Assembly (NCBI RefSeq): GCF_011742555.1 | Contig: NZ_JAAQQR010000004.1 | Coordinates: 310,001-374,000, forward strand | DNA from: Luteibacter jiangsuensis | GTDB taxonomy: Bacteria > Pseudomonadota > Gammaproteobacteria > Xanthomonadales > Rhodanobacteraceae | Direction: 5' to 3' | Length of the DNA: 64,000 nucleotides | Shown: one piece after another, positions 43,331 to 52,723 of the stretch | Layout of the letters: each line of letters begins with the position of its first letter | How positions within the stretch are numbered: position 1 is the first letter of the stretch | The notes under the pieces: model-generated | Told to the model about the DNA's origin: nothing | Seen by the model: the letters and a program-made list of their open reading frames with translations, nothing else | Database searches by the model: none | Made by a program: the position numbers and the translations under genes

Positions 43331-44290
43331 ATGAACCTCCGCGACCTGTCCTACCTCGTCGCGCTGGCGGAGTATCGCCACTTCGGCCGCGCGGCCGAAG
43401 CGAGCTTCGTCAGCCAGCCCACCCTCTCTACCCAGATCCGCAAGCTCGAGGACGAGCTGGGCGTGGCGCTGGTGGAACGTACACCGCGGAAAGTCCTCCT
43501 GACGGAAACGGGACGTGAAATCGCCCGGAGGGCGCGCGGCGTGCTGTCGCAGATCGACGAGATCAAGTCCATCGCCCAGCGCACGCGCGATCCGGAATCG
43601 GGCACCATCCGCCTCGGCATCTTCCCCACGCTGGGTCCGTACCTGCTGCCGCACGTGGTCCCGCGCCTGCGCCAGCAGTTTCCGCGGCTGGAACTCCTGC
43701 TGCGGGAGGAAAAGACCGAACAGGTACTGCACATGCTGCGCGAGGGCACGCTCGATGCGGGTATCCTGGCCCTGCCCGTGCATGACGACTCCCTGCACAC
43801 CGAGTTCCTTTTCGAGGAGCCTTTCGTGCTGGCGGTGCCTGGCGGGCACCCCTTGGCGTCCCGCGACAGGCTCCGCATGGAAGACCTCTCGGACCAGGAC
43901 CTCCTGCTGCTGGAGGACGGGCACTGCCTGCGCGACCAGGCCCTCGAGGTATGCCACCTCGCCGGTGCCGGCGAGAAGTCCGGGTTCCGCGCCACCAGCC
44001 TGGAGACGCTGCGGCAGATGGTGTCGGCCAACGTCGGCATCACCCTCCTGCCCGCCCTTGCGGTGAAACCGCCGGTCGCGCAGTCGCCTGACGTGCAGCT
44101 CGTGGAGTTCGAGGCGCCCGCGCCCAGCCGTCGCATCGCCATGCTCTGGCGCAAGAGTTCCGCGATGACGCCGTTCTTCGAGGCACTGGCGGCAGTGATC
44201 CGCGACCTTCCCGCCGGTCTCCTGGACACGCGCAGTTGTGGCACGGGTCAACCGGGCGCCGGCACAGCCGTTGCCTTTCCCACCTCCTGA
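43331..44290 (+). CDS. oxyR: Peroxide-sensing LysR-type regulator OxyR
   Basis: The 319 residues comprise an N-terminal winged helix (LSYLVALAEYRHFGRAAEAS), as in LysR proteins, and a periplasmic-binding-like sensor domain. The redox pair is C199 and C208 in DGHCLRDQALEVC, at the same numbers as E. coli OxyR, with the conserved flanking Thr-Leu-Gly (FPTLGPYL) region. Oxidation forms a disulfide that activates ahpC and other genes. It diverges from ahpC and is followed 16 bases later by an unknown small gene. Confidence 0.96.
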   Translation: MNLRDLSYLVALAEYRHFGRAAEASFVSQPTLSTQIRKLEDELGVALVERTPRKVLLTETGREIARRARGVLSQIDEIKSIAQRTRDPESGTIRLGIFPTLGPYLLPHVVPRLRQQFPRLELLLREEKTEQVLHMLREGTLDAGILALPVHDDSLHTEFLFEEPFVLAVPGGHPLASRDRLRMEDLSDQDLLLLEDGHCLRDQALEVCHLAGAGEKSGFRATSLETLRQMVSANVGITLLPALAVKPPVAQSPDVQLVEFEAPAPSRRIAMLWRKSSAMTPFFEALAAVIRDLPAGLLDTRSCGTGQPGAGTAVAFPTS

Positions 44291-44306
44291 ACGGTCCCGC
44301 CCACCG

Positions 44307-44912
44307 ATGCGCGTCTGGCTCGTCCTCCTGCTCCTGGTCTGTACCTGGGGCGGTTATTCCTGGTGGAAGCACCGGCCCCTGCACAACCAACCCGGCGTCC
44401 TCGCCGCCGAAGTACCGGAACAGGAACCCGTCGGCGGCGGCACCACGCTGAGCCGGGGGCATTTCACGTTGAGCCCTCGCGCCACGTTCGCGATGACGGC
44501 CCGGGTGCTGTCGCGCGAGGACTACCAACTGGACGACCTCGCGCCGATCGCCCCGACCGACCTCGCGCTGGGCTGGGGACGCATGTCGGACAGCGCGGTG
44601 CTGGACCATATCCGCATTTCGCAATCGAACCGCTTCTATTACTGGTACACGGATCAGTTCCCGATTCCCCGCCACGAGATCGAGGATTCGAGCGCGAACA
44701 TGCACATGATCCCGGCCAACGACGAGGCAGCCCGCGCGCTGCGCGACGTGCGTACCGGCGAAGTCGTCCACGTCGAGGGCTTCCTCGTCGACGTGAAACG
44801 TGACGACGGCTGGCACTGGAATACCTCGCTGACGCGCGAGGACACCGGTGCCGGCGGGTGCGAGATCGTGTTGGTCGAAAGCCTGCGGGACGAGGCCGTC
44901 GCGGCCCAGTGA
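44307..44912 (+). CDS. Unknown membrane-anchored protein
   Basis: The 201-residue product begins with one hydrophobic segment (VWLVLLLLVCTWGGYSW, about 3-19), which could be a signal anchor. The remainder is soluble and acidic, with RYYYWYTDQFPIPRHEIEDS-like aromatic segments near the middle. I recognise no family. It follows oxyR by 16 bases in the same direction and may be co-transcribed. The ATG at 44307 is preferred because the in-frame upstream extension overlaps oxyR. Confidence 0.6.
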   Translation: MRVWLVLLLLVCTWGGYSWWKHRPLHNQPGVLAAEVPEQEPVGGGTTLSRGHFTLSPRATFAMTARVLSREDYQLDDLAPIAPTDLALGWGRMSDSAVLDHIRISQSNRFYYWYTDQFPIPRHEIEDSSANMHMIPANDEAARALRDVRTGEVVHVEGFLVDVKRDDGWHWNTSLTREDTGAGGCEIVLVESLRDEAVAAQ

Positions 44913-44936
44913 GAGCCCTGCCCCAGGGAGGGGTCC

Positions 44937-45455
44937 CTAGGACTGGATCAACACGTGCAGCGGCACGTGGCCCGGCCAACGCGCGCGACCATTCAGACCG
45001 GCCAGTTCGATAGCGACGCTGGCGCCGACGACTTCCGCACCCAGGCGCTCCACCAGACGGCGCGCGGCTTCCAGGGTGCCGCCCGTGGCGAGCACGTCGT
45101 CCACGATCACCGCCTTTTCGCCCGGGGCAACGGCATGCGTGCCGATCTCCAGGCGGTCCAGGCCGTACTCCAGGCCGTAGTCGACGCCGACCACCGGCGG
45201 CGGAAGCTTGCCCGCCTTGCGCAACGGCACGAATCCGGCGCCGAGCGCCCGGGCCATGGCGGCACCGAAGATGAAGCCGCGCGACTCGATACCGCAGACG
45301 GCCCCGATGTCCCGGCCACGCCACGGCTCGCACAGCGCGTCGATGCACGCCGCGAACGCGGCCGCGTCGGCGAGCAGGGGCGTGATGTCCTTGAACATGA
45401 TGCCGGGACGCGGAAAGTCCGGTACGTCGCGGACAAGGTCGAGAAGAGCCTGCAT
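44937..45455 (-). CDS. apt: Adenine phosphoribosyltransferase
   Basis: Apt salvages adenine to AMP using PRPP. The 172 residues have the type I phosphoribosyltransferase PRPP loop VIVDDVLATGGT (about 118-129), ESRGFIFGAAMA and the flexible hood FVPLRKAGKLP. The ATG at 45455 gives the standard length. It lies 28 bases after a DUF2007 gene on the same strand. Confidence 0.96.
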   Translation of the reverse strand: MQALLDLVRDVPDFPRPGIMFKDITPLLADAAAFAACIDALCEPWRGRDIGAVCGIESRGFIFGAAMARALGAGFVPLRKAGKLPPPVVGVDYGLEYGLDRLEIGTHAVAPGEKAVIVDDVLATGGTLEAARRLVERLGAEVVGASVAIELAGLNGRARWPGHVPLHVLIQS

Positions 45456-45483
45456 GGGGTTCCTGGCAAGGTGGCGCGGGCGC

Positions 45484-45756
45484 TCAGGCCGGCAAGGTGA
45501 GCGAACCGAAGCCGTCGTCGGAGGCCGCGGCCGCGCGAGCCTCGGCCAGCCGGGCATCGACCTGGCGCACGATGCCTTCCGCCGCTTCGGCCGCGGCTTC
45601 CGGAACCATCACGGCGAGGAAGTCGCGGGCCGGCAACTGCCCCACCGCGCCGGTGAGGAACTCGCCCGCGATGAACGCGGGGATCTCCGCACGCTCGAGC
45701 GCATCCTTCACCAGATGGGCGTCGATGAGGGATTCGGCGTGGTAGGCGATACGCAT
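45484..45756 (-). CDS. DUF2007 family small protein
   Basis: The 90-residue protein starts [20 protein letters not shown] and contains [20 protein letters not shown], the DUF2007 pattern (putative signal-transducing protein). The family is small, soluble and of unknown function. It precedes apt in the same direction and diverges from glnS. Confidence 0.85.
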   Translation of the reverse strand: MRIAYHAESLIDAHLVKDALERAEIPAFIAGEFLTGAVGQLPARDFLAVMVPEAAAEAAEGIVRQVDARLAEARAAAASDDGFGSLTLPA

Positions 45757-45844
45757 GGCAGCACGCTACCCCGCGGGCAGGGCGCTCGGCAAGCTCCCTA
45801 GGGTAAACTCAGCGTTTTGCCGCGCCCCACCTCCGAGCCCCGCG

Positions 45845-47572
45845 ATGTCGACTGAAACGCCCGTCCTGCAGCAGCACTTCATCCGCCAGATCGTCCGGGA
45901 CGACCTGGCCTCCGGAAAGCATGCGCGGATCCGCACCCGGTTCCCGCCCGAACCGAACGGCTACCTGCACCTGGGCCACGCCAAGTCGATCTGCCTCAAC
46001 TACGGCCTTGCCGCCGAATTCGGCGGCCTGTGCAACCTGCGCTTCGACGACACCAATCCTTCCAAGGAAGACATCGAGTTCGTCGAGGCCATTCAGCGCG
46101 ACGTGAAGTGGCTGGGCTTCGACTGGGCGGAACTCCGCCACGCATCGGATTACTTCGAGGTGTTCTATCGTTCGGCGCTGAAGCTGATCCGCCTCGGCGT
46201 GGCCTATGTGGACGACCTCAGCGCGGACGAAGTGCGCGAGTACCGCGGCACGCTGACCGAACCCGGCCGCAATTCGCCGTATCGCGAACGCAGCGTGGAA
46301 GAGAACCTCGACCTCTTCCAGCGCATGCGCGCAGGCGAGTTCGCCGACGGCAGCAAGACGCTGCGCGCGAAGATCGACATGGCGTCGGGCAACATCAACC
46401 TGCGCGACCCGGCGCTGTATCGCATTCGCAAGGTGCACCACCAGAACACCGGCGACGCGTGGCCCATCTACCCGATGTACGACTTCGCGCATTCGCTGTC
46501 CGACGCGCTGGAAGGCATCACCCATTCGCTGTGCACGCTGGAGTTCGAAGACCATCGCCCGCTGTACGACTGGTGCGTGGACAAGGTGGATCTCGCGAAC
46601 GATCCCGAACTGTGGGAGCCGCTGGTGAAGGCCGGCCTGCCGACCTCGCCGAGCAAGCCTCGCCAGATCGAATTCTCCCGCGGCAACCTCAACTACACGG
46701 TGATGAGCAAGCGCAAGCTCATCACGCTGGTGGCCGAGAACCTCGTGGACGGCTGGGACGATCCGCGCATGCCCACCATCGCGGGAGTGCGCCGCCGCGG
46801 CTTCACGCCCGCGGGCATTCGCCTCTTCTGGGAGCGCATCGGCGTCAGCAAGCAGAACAGCACCATCGACATGAGCGTGCTCGAAGGCGCCGTGCGCGAA
46901 GACCTCGACGGCACGGCGCCGCGCCGCCTGGCCGTGATCGATCCGCTGAAGCTGGTGATCACGAACCTCGACGAAGGTCATGCCGAGTCGCTGACATTCC
47001 CGAACCATCCGAAGGACGAATCCTTCGGCACCCGCAGCGTGCCGTTCTCGCGCGAGCTGTGGATCGAGCGCGAAGACTTCGCCGAAGTGCCGCCGAAGGG
47101 ATTCCATCGCCTGAAGCCGGAAGGCGAGGTGCGCCTGCGCGGTGTCGGCATCGTGCGCTGCGACGAGGTGGTGAAGGACGCCGATGGTCAGGTGCTGGAA
47201 CTGCGCTGCACGCTCGACCCGGAAACCCGCACGGGCATGCCGGGTGCGGACCGCAAGGTGAAGGGCACCATCCATTGGGTGAGCGCGCGCGACGCGGTAC
47301 CCGCGATCGTCCGTCTGTACGACCGGCTGTTCGACGTCACCGATCCGGACGACGACAGCGACGGCAAGACGTACAAGGACCACATCAACCCGCACTCGCG
47401 CCGCATCGTGCACGGCTATGTGGAACCCGCTGCCGCCGCTGCGATGCATGAAGACCGCATGCAGTTCGAGCGCCTGGGTTACTTCGTGGCCGACATGCAC
47501 GACCACACGCACGCTGCGCCCGTCTTCAACCGCGTGGTGACGCTGCGCGATTCCTGGGCGAAGCAGGCCTGA
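45845..47572 (+). CDS. glnS: Glutaminyl-tRNA synthetase
   Basis: This class I synthetase has 575 residues, close to the E. coli length. The HIGH motif appears as HLGH (42-45) in [18 protein letters not shown], and the KMSKS equivalent as VMSKRK near 287. Two C-terminal anticodon-binding beta-barrels follow. The ATG at 45845 is used. Its stop overlaps the next gene's ATG by one base (TGATG), so the deaminase gene is coupled to it. Confidence 0.97.
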   Translation: MSTETPVLQQHFIRQIVRDDLASGKHARIRTRFPPEPNGYLHLGHAKSICLNYGLAAEFGGLCNLRFDDTNPSKEDIEFVEAIQRDVKWLGFDWAELRHASDYFEVFYRSALKLIRLGVAYVDDLSADEVREYRGTLTEPGRNSPYRERSVEENLDLFQRMRAGEFADGSKTLRAKIDMASGNINLRDPALYRIRKVHHQNTGDAWPIYPMYDFAHSLSDALEGITHSLCTLEFEDHRPLYDWCVDKVDLANDPELWEPLVKAGLPTSPSKPRQIEFSRGNLNYTVMSKRKLITLVAENLVDGWDDPRMPTIAGVRRRGFTPAGIRLFWERIGVSKQNSTIDMSVLEGAVREDLDGTAPRRLAVIDPLKLVITNLDEGHAESLTFPNHPKDESFGTRSVPFSRELWIEREDFAEVPPKGFHRLKPEGEVRLRGVGIVRCDEVVKDADGQVLELRCTLDPETRTGMPGADRKVKGTIHWVSARDAVPAIVRLYDRLFDVTDPDDDSDGKTYKDHINPHSRRIVHGYVEPAAAAAMHEDRMQFERLGYFVADMHDHTHAAPVFNRVVTLRDSWAKQA

Positions 47573-48129
47573 TGCTGTACGCGCAGGTACATCTCACCCT
47601 TCCCGCCTGGGTGCACGAGGCGGTGAACACGTCGGTGGATTACGCCGGGGACGACGCCAAGGTCGGCCTGGCCGTCGAGTTGTCGGGGCTCAATGTCGAC
47701 CTCGGCACGGGTGGTCCGTTCGGCGCCGTGGTGTTCGACGGCAACGACCGTATCGTCGCCGTGGGCGTCAACCGCGTGGTGCCGCACAACTGCTCGGCCG
47801 CACATGCCGAGATGATGGCGTACATGACGGCCCAGCAACGTCTGCAGCGGTTCCGCCTCAACGAAGACGGCAACCGCTTCATCCTCGCGACCAGCTCGCA
47901 ACCCTGCTGCCAGTGCTTCGGTGCCACCGTCTGGGCGGGCATCGACGAATTGCTGATCGGCGCACGTGCCGAGGACGTGGAAGAACTCACCCCCTTCGAC
48001 GAAGGCCCCCTGCCGGAAGATTGGGTGGGTGAACTGGAGCGCCGCGGCATCGCCGTGCGTCGAGATATCCACCGCGACAGGGCGCGCGAGGTGCTGCGCC
48101 GCTACGGCGAATCGGGCGCGGCGTATTGA
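47572..48129 (+). CDS. Nucleoside deaminase-like protein (cytidine deaminase superfamily)
   Basis: The 185 residues have the zinc-dependent deaminase site: H78-A79-E80 in SAAHAEMMAY and P111-C112-x-x-C115 in SSQPCCQC. The layout with GGPFGAVVFDG resembles guanine/adenosine deaminases of the TadA-GuaD group, but it is longer and lacks TadA's tRNA-binding features. The substrate is not established. It is translationally coupled to glnS by a one-base overlap. Confidence 0.82.
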   Translation: MLYAQVHLTLPAWVHEAVNTSVDYAGDDAKVGLAVELSGLNVDLGTGGPFGAVVFDGNDRIVAVGVNRVVPHNCSAAHAEMMAYMTAQQRLQRFRLNEDGNRFILATSSQPCCQCFGATVWAGIDELLIGARAEDVEELTPFDEGPLPEDWVGELERRGIAVRRDIHRDRAREVLRRYGESGAAY

Positions 48130-48145
48130 GCCCGGACCAGGCCCG

Positions 48146-48853
48146 GTGAGTCGCCGCTGGCGGGCACTGCTGCCGCTGGGCCTGCTGCTTCTGGGTGGCA
48201 TGGCCTTCTTCGCCAGCGGCGCCTTCGACCGCTTCGAACCGCATCGGCTGCTGGCCGACGAAGGACACCTGCGCTCCACCATCGCGGCGCATCCGTTCAT
48301 GGCGCGCTTCCTGTATTCGGCCCTCCTGGCCGTGGCCATCGCCACCGGCGTGCCGGGCACCATCGTGATCGTGCTGGCCGGGGGCCTGCTGTTCGGCGCG
48401 GTGCAAGGCACGGCACTTTCGTCGGTGTCGCTGGTGCTCGGGTCGCTGGCGCTCTATCTCGCCAGCCGCTACGCGTTCGCTGCCGGCCGCCGGGCGCCGC
48501 CGGCGCTGGCGCAACGGCTTCGTGCGCGATTCGCCGCCCACCCGGTCACCTACGCCCTTGCGCTTCGCTTCGTGCCCGTGGTGCCCCTGGGCGCCATGAC
48601 CGTCGCGCTGGCGTGGCTACGCTGCCCGCTGTGGCTGTTCATCGGCGCCACCTGGCTCGGCGGCACCGTCTCGCTGTTCGTGGAGAGTTCCGTGGGGGCA
48701 GGCGTGGGCGAGACCTTCGCGGCGGGCAAGCCGGTCAGCGCGGCCGGATTGCTCGACCAGCGCATCCTGCTGCCACTGGCCGCCTTCGCCGTCCTGACGG
48801 TGCTGCCGCTGGCGGTTCGAACCCTGGCGGCGCGCCTGCGCCGTCGCACCTGA
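48146..48853 (+). CDS. TVP38/TMEM64 (VTT domain) family membrane protein
   Basis: The 235-residue protein starts at a GTG (48146), 16 bases after the deaminase stop. It has about six hydrophobic segments and the VTT/SNARE-associated core pattern PGTIVIVLAGGLLFG, LRFVPVVPLGAMTVALAW. Relatives are DedA-like membrane proteins linked to lipid handling. It is the first of two VTT proteins in this window; the other is the rhodanese fusion at 54194. The ribosome site is weak, so the start is tentative. Confidence 0.82.
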   Translation: MSRRWRALLPLGLLLLGGMAFFASGAFDRFEPHRLLADEGHLRSTIAAHPFMARFLYSALLAVAIATGVPGTIVIVLAGGLLFGAVQGTALSSVSLVLGSLALYLASRYAFAAGRRAPPALAQRLRARFAAHPVTYALALRFVPVVPLGAMTVALAWLRCPLWLFIGATWLGGTVSLFVESSVGAGVGETFAAGKPVSAAGLLDQRILLPLAAFAVLTVLPLAVRTLAARLRRRT

Positions 48854-48927
48854 CACCCGCCCCCGTCGATCTGCGCTAGGCTAATCCCCTCGCGCCGCCT
48901 GGAGGGGCCGCGCCAGGGGAACCCGCA

Positions 48928-50844
48928 ATGCGAGACGTATCAACTCCATGGCTGGAAAAGGTCTGGCGACGCACATCGCTCGTGCAGCGCCTGACCTGTG
49001 TCGCCCTCGTTCCGACCGCCATCAGCGCCGTGCTCCTGGTCACGCTGCTCACGCGGCACCAGATGGACACCCTGCACGAGATGGGCCGTTCCACGGCGGA
49101 CGCCATCGCGCAGCAGGCCGCCACCGTTTCCGGCGATGCGCTCCGGACCGGCGAGCGGCGCGAGCTGGGCCGGATCGCCCAATCCATCGTGCAGTTGCCG
49201 CAGGTGTCGCGCGTGCGCATCAGCGACCGCGACGGCGAGATCGTCGCCGACCGCGTGAACGGCTCCATCGCCAGCGGAAGCGACGACGACAGCCTCACGG
49301 TCGCCCGCGAAATCCTCGACCCGCTCACGCGTCGCGCGGTCGGTTCGGTGATCGTGGACGTGAGCGTCGAGGACGCCGTTGCCGCGCAGCGCGCCAGCGT
49401 GCACAACGCGCTGGTGTGGCTGGCGCTGAGCCTGCTGATCGCGGTGATGATCGGCTGGTCCACGGCGCGCTGGCTGAGCGCGCCGTTGCGCAACCTCGCC
49501 ATCGCGGTACGTCAGCTGGGCCTCGGCGACCGCACGGTGGTCGTTCCCGTCACCGACGACACGGAAATCGGCGATCTGCAGCGCGGGTTCAACGGCGCCG
49601 CCTCCAAATTGCTCCACGCGCAGATCGGCATGGAGCGCGAGATCGCGTCGGCCACCGACGAACTGGCACGCAAGAACGCGGCACTGGAAGCGGCCAGCGT
49701 CGCGAAGGCGCGTTTCCTCGCGGCCGCCTCGCACGACCTGCGCCAGCCGCTTTATGCGCTGACGCTGTTCTCGTCCGGACTCGCGGTCGACGAATACGAC
49801 CCCGTACGACTGAACCGCATCGCGCACATCCAGGAATGCGTCGAGTCGCTCGACCACCTCTTCGGGGAGCTGCTCGACCTTTCCCGGCTCGAGACCGGTG
49901 CCATGCCCGCGGCGGTGCGCGACGTACCGTTGGACGAGGTCTTCGAGGAAGTCAGCGTCAACTTCCGCATGGTGGCGGAGCAACACGACCTGCGGCTCGT
50001 GGTCCGCACCACCCGCCTCTGGGTCCGCTCGGACCGCACCATGCTCGCCCGCATCCTCAACAACCTGGTGAGCAACGCGCTGCGCTACACGCGTACCGGG
50101 GGCGTGCTGGTGGGCGCACGTCGGCGGCTGGACGGCACGGTACGCGTCGACGTCTGGGACACCGGCCTGGGTATCGCCAAGGAACATCTCCAGCACATCT
50201 TCGACGAGTTCTACCGCGTGGAGGGCGGGCCCGATACCGGTCGCCCGGAAGGCACGCGCCGCGGCCTCGGTCTTGGCCTTTCCACCGTGCAGAAGCTTGC
50301 CGGGCTGCTCGGCACCCGCGCCACGGTGCGCTCCCGGCCGGGAAAGGGCACGCTTTTTTCGATCGTCTTGCCGGAAGTGCAGCCGGGCACGATGGAGATC
50401 GCACCGACGCCTCCGCCGGATCCGGCCATTCCCCGCGACATCGTGGGCATGCGCGTGCTCGTGATCGACGACGAGCCCACCATCCTTGCCGGCATCAGTT
50501 ACCTCCTCGGCAGCTGGGGTTGCGAGGTCGTGACGGCCGAGGACGCCCAGCAGGCCATGGAGGCCGTGCACCAGTGGATGCAACCGCCCGACATCGTCAT
50601 ATCCGACCTGCGCCTTCGCGAAGGCACGGGCCTGGATGTGATCGGGCAACTGGATCGCTATTACCGCCGTCGCCCCGGCGACCCGCCGCCGTTCGCGCGC
50701 GTACTCATAACAGGCGAAACGCGCGGCGAATTCCTGCACCACGTCGACCAGAGCGATACCCGGGTGCTGTTCAAGCCGGTTTCGCCGGAACGCCTGCATG
50801 AGGTAATGGTTTCTGCCTGGACTGTCCATCGGGCAGCCGTCTGA
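48928..50844 (+). CDS. Hybrid sensor histidine kinase
   Basis: The 638-residue protein contains a membrane helix (24-44), a periplasmic or extracytoplasmic sensor (about 45-160), a second helix (161-180) and a HAMP linker (181-235). The HisKA domain has H269 in AASHDLRQPLYALTLF, and the HATPase domain has its N-box (LNNLVSNALRYT, N383), DTGLG (411-415) and GLGLGLSTV. The C-terminal receiver domain has D514/D515, phospho-acceptor D560 and K616. Core residues are intact. It heads a cluster with a NarL-type regulator, a PhnD-like binding protein and a degenerate kinase. The signal is unknown. Confidence 0.92.
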   Translation: MRDVSTPWLEKVWRRTSLVQRLTCVALVPTAISAVLLVTLLTRHQMDTLHEMGRSTADAIAQQAATVSGDALRTGERRELGRIAQSIVQLPQVSRVRISDRDGEIVADRVNGSIASGSDDDSLTVAREILDPLTRRAVGSVIVDVSVEDAVAAQRASVHNALVWLALSLLIAVMIGWSTARWLSAPLRNLAIAVRQLGLGDRTVVVPVTDDTEIGDLQRGFNGAASKLLHAQIGMEREIASATDELARKNAALEAASVAKARFLAAASHDLRQPLYALTLFSSGLAVDEYDPVRLNRIAHIQECVESLDHLFGELLDLSRLETGAMPAAVRDVPLDEVFEEVSVNFRMVAEQHDLRLVVRTTRLWVRSDRTMLARILNNLVSNALRYTRTGGVLVGARRRLDGTVRVDVWDTGLGIAKEHLQHIFDEFYRVEGGPDTGRPEGTRRGLGLGLSTVQKLAGLLGTRATVRSRPGKGTLFSIVLPEVQPGTMEIAPTPPPDPAIPRDIVGMRVLVIDDEPTILAGISYLLGSWGCEVVTAEDAQQAMEAVHQWMQPPDIVISDLRLREGTGLDVIGQLDRYYRRRPGDPPPFARVLITGETRGEFLHHVDQSDTRVLFKPVSPERLHEVMVSAWTVHRAAV

Positions 50845-50933
50845 GCCGGATGGCCGGCTTGCCGACGGGAGCCCGGAGGACTATGGTCCGTTGCATGGGG
50901 TAGCTCGCAAGCCTTGGCGGGCGGAGGATGGGC

Positions 50934-51620
50934 ATGCGTGTACTGATCGCTGACGATCATCGGCTGATCATCGAGGGCGTGAAGCTGAAGCTTCGCGAGC
51001 TGGATAAGGACGTCGAATTCGTCGAAGCCGAAACGATCAAGGATCTCCACCGGCGGCTGGAGGAATTTCCCCTGCCCGACGTGGCCCTGATCGACATGGC
51101 CATGCCGGGGGCCGATGGCGTCGAACACATCAAGTTCGCGGTGAAGGCCCTGGGCGCATCGGCCGACGACGGCGATTCGCGCGGCCATCCGGTCATCGTG
51201 CTGTCCGGCACGGAAGACCCTTCCGCCATCCGCCATGTGCTGGATCTGGGCGTGCAGGGTTACATCCCGAAATCCTCGCCTCCCGACGTCATCCTCAATG
51301 CCGTAAGGCTCGTGATCGGGGGCGGCATCTATGTGCCGCCCGAGGCGATGAAGTCGGCCGCCGCCACCGTGGCGCCCACCTTCGCGCTGTCGCAGGGCAA
51401 CGACGGGCTCACCACGAAGGAGCGTCTGGCCACGGTGCTCACCGACCGCCAGATCGACGTCCTGAAGCTGCTGGCGAAGGGGCGCCCGAACAAGCTCATT
51501 GCGCGCGAGCTGCAGATCAGCGAGGGCACGGTCAAGATCCATCTGGCCGCGATCTTCCGCGCCCTGCATGTGCGGAACCGGCTCGAGGCGCTGGTCGCCG
51601 CGCAACACCTCGGCGACTGA
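50934..51620 (+). CDS. NarL/FixJ-type response regulator
   Basis: This 228-residue protein has a receiver domain (D7, D8, phospho-acceptor D54, K113) and a LuxR-type helix-turn-helix (LTDRQIDVLKLLAKGRPNKLIARELQISEGTVKIH, about 168-203). It has a GGAGG six bases before the ATG at 50934; an in-frame ATG at 50928 lacks spacing. The likely partner is the preceding hybrid kinase. Two bases separate it from the binding-protein gene. Confidence 0.93.
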   Translation: MRVLIADDHRLIIEGVKLKLRELDKDVEFVEAETIKDLHRRLEEFPLPDVALIDMAMPGADGVEHIKFAVKALGASADDGDSRGHPVIVLSGTEDPSAIRHVLDLGVQGYIPKSSPPDVILNAVRLVIGGGIYVPPEAMKSAAATVAPTFALSQGNDGLTTKERLATVLTDRQIDVLKLLAKGRPNKLIARELQISEGTVKIHLAAIFRALHVRNRLEALVAAQHLGD

Positions 51621-51622
51621 CG

Positions 51623-52618
51623 ATGCGCGCGTGGCTGGCCTCATGGCTGGTCTGCGTGCTTGCCGCCGCGCCCGTCGCGGCCACATCGCAAGGCGACATC
51701 GATCCGGCCGCCCCGCTCACGTTCGGCATCCTCCCCATCGGTGGCCCCGCGGAATCGCTGGAAGCGTGGCGCCCGATGCTCGACGACCTGCACAAGGCGA
51801 TCGGCCGGCCGGTGCGCGCCGTGTCTGTCACCACCTATGAAGGTATCGCCCAGGCGATCAGCGAACAGCGAGTCGACATCGCCTTCCTTTCCGGGCGGCT
51901 TGCGCTGGACGCTGTCACGCAACAGAACATGCAGGTGATCGGGCGCCTCACCCGCGGCGACGGTTCGCGCGGCTATCGCGCCGTGCTGGTGGTGGCGACG
52001 GATTCGCGCCTGCGCAGCCTCGATCAGCTTTTCGCGCGTGCCGGCAAATGGCGCTACGCACGCGGCGAGGCGCTTTCCGTGTCGGGTTATCTGGTGCCGG
52101 AGACGCAACTCTTCGCTGCGCGGGGGGTGGATTCGGATACGTTCTTCGCCAGCGTGCACGTGGACAACCATCAGAACAACGCGCTGGCCGTCAGCAATGG
52201 CGAGGTGGACGTGGCCACCAACAACACCGCCGACCTCGAACGCTTCCAGCAGCACTTTCCCGAGCAGTATGCCCGCCTGCGCATCCTGTGGACCTCGTCC
52301 CTCATCCCGCACGCGGTGATCGTCATCCGCAACGATCTGCCGCAGGCCCTGCGTGCGCAGGTCGCCGCCTTCGTGACCGGCTACGGCAAGGGCAAGGACG
52401 GTGCGCGGGAGGAGGCAAACCTCAAGCGTATCCACGATATCAGCGGGTTCGCCCCGGCCGACAATGCCGACCTGATTCCCTTTGCCGACATCGAATACGC
52501 CCTCGAACAGCGCCGTGCCACCAGTGCGCAGTGGGTGAGCGAGGCGGCCCGCGACGCGCGCTTCCGCAAGATCCGCGGCGACCACGACAACCTGATCGCA
52601 CTGCTGCGCGGAAAGTGA
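51623..52618 (+). CDS. PhnD-like periplasmic binding protein
   Basis: The 331-residue product has a signal peptide (MRAWLASWLVCVLAAAPVAA) and a type II periplasmic-binding fold of the phosphate/phosphonate (PhnD) group: LTFGILPIGGP at the start, SVTTYEGIAQAISEQRVDIAFL, NALAVSNGEVDVATNN and the FAPADNADLIPFADI end region. No ABC permease or ATPase genes are near. It lies two bases after a response regulator and precedes a degenerate kinase, so I infer it serves as a ligand sensor for signalling and not for import. The ligand is unknown. Confidence 0.85.
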   Translation: MRAWLASWLVCVLAAAPVAATSQGDIDPAAPLTFGILPIGGPAESLEAWRPMLDDLHKAIGRPVRAVSVTTYEGIAQAISEQRVDIAFLSGRLALDAVTQQNMQVIGRLTRGDGSRGYRAVLVVATDSRLRSLDQLFARAGKWRYARGEALSVSGYLVPETQLFAARGVDSDTFFASVHVDNHQNNALAVSNGEVDVATNNTADLERFQQHFPEQYARLRILWTSSLIPHAVIVIRNDLPQALRAQVAAFVTGYGKGKDGAREEANLKRIHDISGFAPADNADLIPFADIEYALEQRRATSAQWVSEAARDARFRKIRGDHDNLIALLRGK

Positions 52619-52723
52619 TAGGCCGAACGATATAGGCCGCCGGGGTTAGCTCCCCTTGTCTATCGCGCGCTCCTGCCGCGTTGCATAAATTCTGTAACGA
52701 GACCCAGTGCCACAAAGCCCCTC

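Noticed and set aside
51623-52618. PhnD-like gene as part of a phosphonate uptake operon
   Set aside because: No ATPase, permease or phn genes are present on either side; its neighbours are regulators and kinases.
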